Source: JAPUDQ01 sp964532145 | GTDB taxonomy: Bacteria > Patescibacteriota > Saccharimonadia > Saccharimonadales > Saccharimonadaceae | NCBI GenBank assembly: GCA_964532145.1 | Contig: CAZHGM010000004.1 | Span: 1 to 44,573, forward strand | DNA length: 44,573 bases | Direction: 5' to 3' | Notes under the pieces: model-generated | What the model saw: only the letters and a program-made list of their open reading frames with translations | Database searches by the model: none | What the model was told of the DNA's origin: nothing | Shown: in pieces, positions 31,641 through 38,395 of the stretch | How positions within the stretch are numbered: position 1 is the stretch's first letter | Layout: each line of letters opens with the position of its first letter | Translations under genes and position numbers: made by a program

Positions 31641-32024
31641 CTATTTTTTCGCAGCAGCCTTCGGCGTAGCTTTTGGAGCAGTTTTTTTGGCAACTGGTTT
31701 TTTCGCAGCAACCTTCTTGGTAGTACTTGGCTTTTTTGCGGCGGCAGGTTTGGTTGGTTTTTTGGTAGCTGGCACTAGAGTGACGCCAGCATCTTTCGCG
31801 ACTTTACTGAGTGAAGCTTTGCGGCGCGCAGCTGTTCGGGCATTGAGTACGTTTTTCTTGACGGCCTTGTCGATAGTACTGTGAGCTTTGCTGAGTGCCA
31901 CAGCAGTCGGTTGTGCCTGGAACGCTTTTACAGCCGCTTTGATATCTTTTTTGGTTGATTGATTTCGATCACGGTGTACCAGTGCTTGCTTGGCACGCTT
32001 GATCGCTGATTTAATAATTGGCAT
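31641..32024 (-). CDS. rpsT: Ribosomal protein S20 with a long Ala/Lys/Pro tail
   Basis: 127 residues; bS20 is usually 85-90. The first 87 residues are a normal bS20 (MPIIKSAIKRAKQAL, RNQSTKKDIKAAVKAF, AHSTIDKAVKKNVLNARTAARRK). The last 40 are a histone-H1-like tail made of repeats of P-A-A-K-K / V-A-K-K type. AAGGAG lies 5 bases before the ATG, and a TATAGT box (minus, 32145-32140) lies about 115 bases upstream, leaving a long leader built from inverted heptamer repeats. Confidence 0.95.
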   Translation of the reverse strand: MPIIKSAIKRAKQALVHRDRNQSTKKDIKAAVKAFQAQPTAVALSKAHSTIDKAVKKNVLNARTAARRKASLSKVAKDAGVTLVPATKKPTKPAAAKKPSTTKKVAAKKPVAKKTAPKATPKAAAKK

Positions 32025-32047
32025 GAGGGCTCCTTATGAGTAGATGC

Positions 32048-32082
32048 TGGATTCTAGAGGCTAGATTCTAGAATAGCGATTA
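32048..32082 (-). repeat. Degenerate heptamer array 1 in the rpsT leader
   Basis: Plus-strand units TGGATTC, TAGAGGC, TAGATTC, TAGAATA, GCGATTA. Period 7 with consensus TAGATTC; related to the coding heptamers by the AATCCAG/AATCTAG register. Confidence 0.6.
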
Positions 32083-32094
32083 GTTGTTGTGGTT

Positions 32095-32136
32095 CATTCT
32101 AGTATCAAATGTCTAGCATCTAGAATCTTCTCGATT
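32095..32136 (-). repeat. Degenerate heptamer array 2 in the rpsT leader
   Basis: Plus-strand units CATTCTA, GTATCAA, ATGTCTA, GCATCTA, GAATCTT, CTCGATT. Period 7 and roughly the reverse complement of array 1, so the two arms can fold into a long imperfect hairpin in the rpsT 5' UTR. Confidence 0.55.
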
Positions 32137-32139
32137 CAC

Positions 32140-32145
32140 ACTATA
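32140..32145 (-). promoter_or_regulatory. -10 element of rpsT
   Basis: Minus-strand TATAGT. Transcription would start near 32133, placing both heptamer arrays inside the 5' UTR. Confidence 0.5.
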
Positions 32146-32270
32146 TCTTATCTGTTGTGATCTGTAAAGTCCCAGGCTTCGGATGCAGATACGTGTGGAG
32201 ATTTTTCTTTACTATTTACCACAAGCGTGTTACAGTGGTGAAAAGTACTTAAAAACACACAGAATACATT

Positions 32271-34262
32271 ATGGAAACCACAGGACCCAAAAGCGCAATA
32301 GTCGATGCCATTAAGAAATCGACAAATATTTTAGTTACCGTATCAAAAAATCCCCCTGTCGATGCATTGTCAGCGGCGATCGGCCTCAGTCTCATCCTTA
32401 ACAAGCTCGACAAGCATGCCACCGCAGTGTTTTCAGGTATAGTGCCGCACGCAATTGAGTTTCTTGAGCCAGGGAAGCGGTTCGAAGACAATGTTAGTAG
32501 TTTGCGTGATTTCATAGTTGCGCTCGACAAGGAAAAAGCTGACCGCTTGCGTTATAAAGTAGAAGGTGATGTCGTCAGGATTTACATTACTCCATACAAG
32601 ACAACGATTACACAAAGAGACCTCGAGTTCAGTGAAGGTGATTTTAATGTGGATCTTGTCATCGCACTCGGGGTGGACGACCAATCTCAGCTGGATAGTG
32701 CTATTACGGCTCACGGTAAAATATTGCACGACGCAACCGTTGCAACGATCAATTGTGACGCCAACAAGGTGCAACTCGGTAGCATTAACTGGAGCGATGA
32801 CAAGGCGAGTAGCCTCAGCGAAATGCTGATGGGTCTTAGCGAGGCGCTCCAGGGGAATATTCTTGACCAGCAAATCTCTACAGCACTTCTTACGGGTATT
32901 GTTGCTGCTACAGACCGATTTAGCAACAAACATACGACTCCTCGTGTTATGACCATGTCGGCGCAGTTGATGGCGGCAGGCGCAAATCAACAGCTCATCG
33001 CCGAGAAATTGCAGCAAACAGAGGATATCACACCATCGCCAGCCCTCCCTCGCGATGGCTCTACGCCACTCGAGGAAGGCGAATCGAAAGCCGTAGCCGA
33101 CAAGCTGCTTGCGCAGCCGCCGGCCTCGACGACGCTCCCAGAGTCTCCTGCTACTGTGCCGCACGCGACGGCAGACGGTGAAATCCATGTTCATCACGAT
33201 GGTACGGCTATCGAGCAGGCAACTGAAGCAGCTGAGCGAATCGCAGAGGAAGCGTCTGATGATCGACGCGAACAAGCCAATCAGCATCTCGAACAAGATT
33301 TTTCGCTTGAGGAGAATCAGAGCCCGGTGCCAGCCCGATCCGACGATTGGCGTGATCAGCCAGATACATCCCAGGCAAAGTCTGCGCATGAGCCAGAACC
33401 GGGGAATGACCTTGAGGATGATGATTTTGTATTGCCGCCTCCAATAATGCCTATTGATGAGCCTTCTAAGCCTGCCACGGATGACCAGGTTGATACTGAG
33501 CCATCTTTGCCGCAGTTTATACCGAATGATAATCCCGAGCCACCGACAGAAGCGCCGTTCGTGCCGTCGCTCCCGGTTGTCCCGGCGGAGTCCGTCACCG
33601 CTTCCAACCCTCAAGTGGTTATGGATTCTCGACCAGATGTTGCCCTCCAGGAGGCGGATAACAATGGTGCGGTGGCGTTTACGACGCATGACGACCACAA
33701 TGACGTATCAAGCCGAGGAAAGACACTTGATCCTATTACGATGCAACGGATAAAATCTCCCGCTACACCGCTTCCTGTACTGCCTTCCGAATCAGCCCCT
33801 CCGATCACTCCGCCAGTGTTTAGCCCGTTCCCAACGACGCCTCGCGTAAACGATTCGGGGCTTGATTTTGAAGAGGCGCCATTGCCAGGGGTTGCACCGG
33901 ATGCTAGTGCGCATAGTTTTGAAGACCTTAAGGCCGAAGTCGAAGCGGCTGCTGGCATATCGACGTCTACAAGTTCTCTTGAGGACGCTCGAAGCGCTGT
34001 CAACAACGCATTTGGTACAGAACCGCTCAGTGTAGGCGGCCAACCCAGTGCATTGCAGCCCGTTGACGCCTCGCAGCCTGATTTGGCTCTTCCGCCACCC
34101 CCACCGATGCCTGACTTTTCGGCCATGCCTCCTATGCCGCCCGCAACCCCTGCCATGCCTGAGACGCTTGCTCCGCACCCTGCCGCTCCAGCAGCGTCAG
34201 CGGGACCTGCTGTACCGCCCGCTGCTACGGCGCCCAACCAGTTCCGTATCCCAGGGCAATAG
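32271..34262 (+). CDS. DHH-fold pseudoenzyme with a 400-residue disordered Pro/Ala-rich tail
   Basis: 663 residues. The first 240 follow the DHH phosphoesterase (NrnA-like) pattern: ILVTVSKNPPVDALSAAIGLSLIL, AIEFLEP, DLVIALGVDDQSQL, then LLTGIVAATDRFSNKHTTPRVM and LMAAGANQQLI. The catalytic residues are gone: the NPDGDA-type motif reads NPPVDA and the IDHH motif reads INCD. The remaining 420 residues are low-complexity, rich in Pro, Ala, Glu and Asp (PLPVLPSESAPPITPP, LALPPPPPMPDFSAMPP), with one HVHH cluster. No membrane segment. It may be a nucleotide-binding or scaffold protein. The long minus-strand frame opposite it is a shadow. Confidence 0.85.
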   Translation: METTGPKSAIVDAIKKSTNILVTVSKNPPVDALSAAIGLSLILNKLDKHATAVFSGIVPHAIEFLEPGKRFEDNVSSLRDFIVALDKEKADRLRYKVEGDVVRIYITPYKTTITQRDLEFSEGDFNVDLVIALGVDDQSQLDSAITAHGKILHDATVATINCDANKVQLGSINWSDDKASSLSEMLMGLSEALQGNILDQQISTALLTGIVAATDRFSNKHTTPRVMTMSAQLMAAGANQQLIAEKLQQTEDITPSPALPRDGSTPLEEGESKAVADKLLAQPPASTTLPESPATVPHATADGEIHVHHDGTAIEQATEAAERIAEEASDDRREQANQHLEQDFSLEENQSPVPARSDDWRDQPDTSQAKSAHEPEPGNDLEDDDFVLPPPIMPIDEPSKPATDDQVDTEPSLPQFIPNDNPEPPTEAPFVPSLPVVPAESVTASNPQVVMDSRPDVALQEADNNGAVAFTTHDDHNDVSSRGKTLDPITMQRIKSPATPLPVLPSESAPPITPPVFSPFPTTPRVNDSGLDFEEAPLPGVAPDASAHSFEDLKAEVEAAAGISTSTSSLEDARSAVNNAFGTEPLSVGGQPSALQPVDASQPDLALPPPPPMPDFSAMPPMPPATPAMPETLAPHPAAPAASAGPAVPPAATAPNQFRIPGQ

Positions 34263-34275
34263 CACACCTCGATGT

Positions 34276-34970
34276 TTACTGTCTGACGATGAAATAATCG
34301 ACATGTTTACGTCCCTGTTCAAGATCACGGAGGCAGCGGGTTAGCGGAGCCTCGGCGTCGAGTTGCTGTGAATGATGAGCCTTGATGACAGCAATACGCT
34401 GTTCAAGCGTCTCTGTGACATCCACAGCTTCCATGTCAGTTTCACGGCAGCCTTTGTCCATAAATATCCACTGCGTGTTCGGTTGGGGCAGTGCACGTTC
34501 AGGGAGAGCGTACAGTCTGATGCGCGCCAAAGAGGGCATATGCTGCCGGAGACGATAAAAGGCTAGACATGCTGCTCTTGACGCAACAATATGATCAATA
34601 TGGCCTGAAATACCGCCAAGCTCTAAACTCATCAGCTCAACCTCGTCCGGAGCGCTGTCATCGTATAGCTGGCGGATATACCGTTCGATTTTCTCAGCAA
34701 TCTCAATCATCGACGTGTTACAAAGTGCCCCGTCTTGGTAGCCAAGGCATGTCATTTGGCGTGCGCCTATTAGCTTGCCAGCGTGATGCCATTCCTTGAG
34801 GCGAACACTGGCGAGATCGTCATGGTTGTCAGGGTTGGTGCCCGCTTCGCCTGCGGTTAGCGTGATAAGATGTACTTCCGTACCGCGACGTGCCTCCTGA
34901 ATAAGCGTGCCTGATGGTCCGAAACCTTCGTCATCCGGATGCGCAAAAATGCCTATGATAACATTTTCAC
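34276..34970 (-). CDS. PIG-L/LmbE-family deacetylase, apparent frameshift at the start
   Basis: N-acetylglucosaminyl-type deacetylase family. The frame contains VIIGIFAHPDDEGFGPSGTL (zinc-binding His/Asp-Asp), LTAGEAGTN, VRLKEWHHAGKLIGA, and the third zinc His region ISGHIDHIVASRAA. About 230 residues. The reading frame has no usable start: upstream are GTT, AAT, GAA, GGT, AGG, then TAA. Adding one A to the A4 run at 34964-34967 (minus strand) would give GTG start and MKNVIIGIFAHPDDE. Without it, the first ATG is at 34755, after the active-site motif. Possible substrates include GlcNAc conjugates. Confidence 0.82.
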
Positions 34971-34980
34971 CCCTTTAGTG

Positions 34981-34986
34981 TAAACT
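34981..34986 (+). promoter_or_regulatory. -10 element of truB, leaderless
   Basis: TAAACT is 7 bases before ATG 34994. Confidence 0.5.
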
Positions 34987-34993
34987 ATCGGAG

Positions 34994-35749
34994 ATGGAAA
35001 GCGGTAAAATTCTCCTTGTTGATAAACCAGTCAATTGGACAAGTTTTGATGTTGTCGCCAAAATTCGCGGTTTGATCAAAAAGTCATACCTCGATCGTGG
35101 CGAAAAACCTACCAAGCGGCAGCTCAAAGTCGGGCATGCCGGCACACTTGATCCGTTTGCGACCGGCCTACTCATCATTTTGCTTGGTGATGCAACAAAA
35201 CACGCTGGAGAATTCCTCAAACTCGACAAAGTCTATGAGGCGACAATTTGTCTCGGTGCGACGAGTACGACGGGCGATCCAGAAGGGATAATCACAGAGA
35301 CAGAGAGACGGAGAGATGGAGAGACTGAGAGGATCGGAGAGAGCGACAATGCTGCAGATGTTGCAAATTCTATCATCACTCCGACTGAGAAGGTGGTACG
35401 CAAAGTGTTAGTAGATTTCACAGGTACCGTCACACAAATACCACCCCAATACAGCGCGATCAAAGTAGGCGGCGTGAGAGCATATGATGCCGCCCGTAAG
35501 GGCAAAGCAGTCGATATCCCGCCACGTCAAGTCACGGTATATTCGCTTGATCTGCTTGATTACGCATATCCAGAGCTGCATATATGCGCCCATGTGAGCA
35601 GCGGGACGTACATCAGGACGCTTGCCGAGGATATCGGTACAGCACTTGGTACAGGCGCCTACTGCAGTCAGCTCCGCCGCACGCAAGTCGGTGAATACAG
35701 CGTCGATAATGCAACGCAAGTAACAGAGGTAAATATTGACAAATTATAA
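34994..35749 (+). CDS. truB: tRNA pseudouridine-55 synthase with repeat-coded insertion
   Basis: Isomerises U55 in the T-loop of tRNAs. 251 residues. Motifs: LLVDKPVNWTSFDVV, the catalytic-Asp loop GHAGTLDPFATGLL, KVYEATICLGATSTTGDPEG, QIPPQYSAIKVGGVRAYDAARKG, SGTYIRTLAEDIG. Between GDPEGII and the next helix an Arg/Glu-rich stretch of about 20 residues (TETERRRDGETERIGES) is coded by tandem octamers (35296-35345). The PUA domain is short or missing, as in some TruB proteins. Confidence 0.95.
   Translation: MESGKILLVDKPVNWTSFDVVAKIRGLIKKSYLDRGEKPTKRQLKVGHAGTLDPFATGLLIILLGDATKHAGEFLKLDKVYEATICLGATSTTGDPEGIITETERRRDGETERIGESDNAADVANSIITPTEKVVRKVLVDFTGTVTQIPPQYSAIKVGGVRAYDAARKGKAVDIPPRQVTVYSLDLLDYAYPELHICAHVSSGTYIRTLAEDIGTALGTGAYCSQLRRTQVGEYSVDNATQVTEVNIDKL
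35296..35345 (+). repeat. Tandem octamer array inside truB (4 clear units plus decayed copies)
   Basis: AGAGACAG, AGAGACGG, AGAGATGG, AGAGACTG (35296-35327), then AGAGGATCGG and AGAGAGCG. Consensus AGAGACNG is the reverse complement of the polA CTCAGTCT family. Confidence 0.85.
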
Positions 35750-35764
35750 GAATTTTGCTATAAA
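35736..35764 (+). promoter_or_regulatory. Full consensus promoter of the 35771 gene, leaderless
   Basis: TTGACA (35736-35741), 17 bases, TATAAA (35759-35764), 6 bases, ATG 35771. The -35 lies inside the end of truB. Confidence 0.7.
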
Positions 35765-35770
35765 TAAATA

Positions 35771-36493
35771 ATGGACCCAGAAAAAGAAAAAAATGAACAG
35801 CTTATGGCCGCTCGATTGACTATAAAACGGTATCTTCATGATATTAATTTTGAAGTTATGTCTAACGAACGTGGGCCACTTATGATTGCAGAGTTAGACC
35901 CACATGTAAGATTGAGCAGTAAAATGCATGACGTGATGAGACATGTCGGATGGCCAAATACTACGGACGCAAGCATGCCGAAGCCGCCTCAATTTGCATC
36001 AGATAATGATTTCCTGCAAGTGTTGCGTCCGCATGATGAATATGGCCCTAGACACATTGCGTCCTCGCACTTTTTTCAAATGTTACGTGTGATGCCAGAG
36101 GTGCCTGAATCATTATATAAAAAAACTGGGAGTGTCTATGAGATGTATGGGCTATATCCTGTCATGCATCGTGCCTATGCGGTTGCGCCAGAATTTTTCG
36201 ATAGTTTACGAGTAGTCGTGGATGATATTGCACAAAGAAATGAGGGTATACGTGAAGACGATAATGTATACCAAGAATTATTGCAGGAAAAAAATGCGGA
36301 AATAATAGCAGCCATGCATGCTGCCTTCCAACTTATGGCTCGGCTCATCAAAGCATCAGATAGCGAGAGGATACATGAGTTGCTTGCTGAGTATTCAGGT
36401 GAGAGCCAGCAGGTTCCAACACGTGTTGCTTCTCCTGTTGTTATCCCAGAAGACTTTTTGCTGCGTGGCGACATTGGCAGCATGTCTTTATAA
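35771..36493 (+). CDS. Unknown soluble protein, 240 residues
   Basis: No family recognised. Starts MDPEKEKNEQLMAARL; no signal or membrane segment. Helical, Met-rich (HDVMRHVGW, HFFQMLRVMPEVP, EMYGLYPVMHRAY), with an acidic helical C-terminal part (DDNVYQELLQEKNAEIIAAM). Lower GC and looser codon use than the housekeeping genes around it, similar to the unknown gene at 7715. Strong consensus promoter suggests it is well expressed. Confidence 0.72.
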   Translation: MDPEKEKNEQLMAARLTIKRYLHDINFEVMSNERGPLMIAELDPHVRLSSKMHDVMRHVGWPNTTDASMPKPPQFASDNDFLQVLRPHDEYGPRHIASSHFFQMLRVMPEVPESLYKKTGSVYEMYGLYPVMHRAYAVAPEFFDSLRVVVDDIAQRNEGIREDDNVYQELLQEKNAEIIAAMHAAFQLMARLIKASDSERIHELLAEYSGESQQVPTRVASPVVIPEDFLLRGDIGSMSL

Positions 36494-36560
36494 GGTAAGG
36501 CTAGCACTTTATCTTCGGTGCAAGCCCAATCTACCTCTTGAATTACATTGTGGCTTCTGA

Positions 36561-36566
36561 TATAGT
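36561..36566 (+). promoter_or_regulatory. -10 element of rpsO, leaderless
   Basis: TATAGT is 8 bases before ATG 36575. Confidence 0.5.
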
Positions 36567-36574
36567 TGTCTCCT

Positions 36575-36841
36575 ATGATTACCAAGGAAGACAAGTTAAA
36601 AGCTATTACAGTCGGCGCGCAGCACAAAACTGACGTTGGCTCTCCTCAGGCACAGGTCGCGATTCTCACGGCTCGTATCAAAGAGGTGACGGCTCACTTG
36701 AAGGCGAACAAACATGATAACATGGCTCGCCGCGGTCTGATCCAGATGGTAGGGAAGCGAAAAAAACTTCTCAAATACCTCGAGAACCAGGATTTTGCCG
36801 CCTATCAAGCGATCATCACCAAACTTGGTTTGCGTAAATAA
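36575..36841 (+). CDS. rpsO: Ribosomal protein S15
   Basis: 88 residues, standard bS15/uS15 length. Early assembly protein of the 30S platform. Family signature: GSPQAQVAILTARIKEVTAHL, then NMARRGLIQMVGKRKKLLKYL and a basic C-terminus. Start at MITKED by homology and by the -10 spacing, not the upstream ATG at 36566. Monocistronic, ending in a clear intrinsic terminator; pnp, its usual downstream neighbour in many bacteria, lies 4 kb further on. Confidence 0.97.
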   Translation: MITKEDKLKAITVGAQHKTDVGSPQAQVAILTARIKEVTAHLKANKHDNMARRGLIQMVGKRKKLLKYLENQDFAAYQAIITKLGLRK

Positions 36842-36861
36842 CCCGAGGAAATGCTTTCGTA

Positions 36862-36892
36862 AAACTCGTTGGCTTAAAACCAGCGAGTTTTT
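36862..36892 (+). terminator. Intrinsic terminator of rpsO
   Basis: AAACTCGTTGG (36862-36872) pairs with CCAGCGAGTTT (36880-36890), with five T at the 3' side. It also overlaps the end of the convergent plsY gene. Confidence 0.8.
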
Positions 36893-37460
36893 AGTTGGAT
36901 AATTGCGGTATGGTGCCGCGGATGTTGTCGCGGAGCGTCCAGAGCGCAATCAGGGTAAATAATCCAAACTGCCACCAAGCGAGCGGGGATAGATAGTGGC
37001 CAATTGCCGTGAGGATGACAAGTGTGGCGATCGCAGCGCGCCCGGACTCAATCTTAAATCCGAGATATGGGATGAGATACGCGATAATGCCGACGAGTGC
37101 TGCCACGGGTGCAAGCAGGAGCATTGCGCCGAGTGCTGTAGCGATACCTTTGCCGCCGCGAAAGCCGAGCCACACAGGGAAGATGTGTCCAAATACCGCG
37201 ACAATACCTGCCCAGTATGCCTGATCAGGCGTCAGGTAGTGCAGGGCGATTACAACCGCGAGCATACCTTTGCCGACATCACCGATGAGTGTTGGAAGAG
37301 CCGCTCGCCAACCAAGCACGCCAAGTACATTCGCAAATCCAATGTTGCCGCTGCCGCGTTTCTGGATATCGACATGATACATCTGCCAGGCGATAATTTT
37401 GGCAAAAGGAATTGAACCGAGCAAATAGGCGATGATGAAAACGATCAGAGTATCTTGCAT
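36891..37460 (-). CDS. plsY: Glycerol-3-phosphate acyltransferase PlsY
   Basis: Acylates glycerol-3-phosphate from acyl-phosphate, the first committed step of phospholipid synthesis. 189 residues, about five membrane helices. Signature loops: YLLGSIPFAKII, the motif-1 segment RGSGNIGFANVLG, GDVGKGMLAV, and GHIFPVWLGFRGGKGIAT. TACCAT lies 8 bases before the ATG on the minus strand. No plsX or plsC in the window. Presence suggests at least partial phospholipid assembly, possibly from host-derived fatty acids. Confidence 0.95.
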   Translation of the reverse strand: MQDTLIVFIIAYLLGSIPFAKIIAWQMYHVDIQKRGSGNIGFANVLGVLGWRAALPTLIGDVGKGMLAVVIALHYLTPDQAYWAGIVAVFGHIFPVWLGFRGGKGIATALGAMLLLAPVAALVGIIAYLIPYLGFKIESGRAAIATLVILTAIGHYLSPLAWWQFGLFTLIALWTLRDNIRGTIPQLSN

Positions 37461-37556
37461 TACTCACAATGGTAGCACACGCCGCATCCTAACGTGTCAT
37501 AACGCACAGGGTTAAACCCTGGTAGGTGTTATTTTGCGTAATTTGTAGTTTACTGT

Positions 37557-38368
37557 TTACTCACTCGCGTTCTTGAGAGCATCAATTTGGTTGTTTATAT
37601 CGTCTAGCCTGGTATCGTATACATTACTTTGTTCAGTTTCGGCCTTTAAAAAAAGCTGCATCATTTCAATGCGCAGGTCAGTGTATTGCACGCGTCTCGC
37701 CTTTTCTTTTAGATATGGTGATGGCAGAATAGGGTCAGAGCCTAATTGGCTGATGAGTTGTTTATTTGTCTGATAGAACGCAAGGCTTTTATTAAGACGC
37801 TGCAAAATGACTTCATGTGATTGGTTTTGTGCTGAATGTACAAGACGCAAAGCCTCTTCATCATTTGCAATAATTTTTTCTCGATCATTTTCATACTGCT
37901 TTGCAGCCAGCTGGGGCTTTGGTGTCATGAAGCTTAACATATCGCTAAAGCTTACTCCACCGTGATCGGCAAAATATTTAACAGCTCCGATGATAAGCCC
38001 TATAATGATGGCTGTTGATATAACAAGAATCAGCAGTGGCCGCCACGTGTAAAATGTGGCACCTTGTGATTTTGCTTCGTTCACAATCGGTTCCTGAAAC
38101 TGTTTGTAAGCACCAAATGCGATACCTAAAAATAGTGCAGGGATAATGAATCGGGGTAATGCAGCGGCTGCCGTATCGCTGATAAGAAAAAGTGCACCAA
38201 GGACGATAATCCCTATCAGGGTGCCCGTAATAAGCGTCATGTTCGCCGCGCGTTTATGGCCAGTTACGTTAAAGTTGTGATACAAAAAGTAAATTGCGGT
38301 CAGGAACAGGAAAAATGCTCCAGATACGATTGCCTGCAGGCTATATAGTTTTTAGGTTGCTGGTTCAT
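37557..38368 (-). CDS. Four-helix membrane protein, apparent frameshift near the start
   Basis: Unknown family. N-terminal half has transmembrane segments (LQAIVSGAFFLFLTAIYFLY, LITGTLIGIIVLGALFLI, ALPRFIIPALFLGIAFGAY, LLILVISTAIIIGLIIGAV); the C-terminal half (about 115 residues) is helical and probably coiled coil (NDREKIIANDEEALRLVH, TRLDDINNQIDALKN). The membrane frame is open upstream of the TTG at 38285 but has no ATG. TATAAT (minus, 38380-38375) sits exactly 6 bases before ATG 38368, and adding one base to the T5/A5 run at 38349-38353 would give MNQQPKKLYSLQAIVSG in the right frame. Confidence 0.7.
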
Positions 38369-38395
38369 GGAGTCATTATAGATTATTTTCTCGAA

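Noticed and set aside
32433..33698. A 421-residue minus-strand frame
   Set aside because: It lies opposite the DHH-like gene, is Arg/Ile/Leu-rich without motifs, and has no promoter or ribosome site; it is a shadow.
4322..35345. The short tandem arrays as CRISPR arrays
   Set aside because: Units are 7-8 bases, directly adjacent with no spacers, and lie inside coding frames; no cas genes are present.
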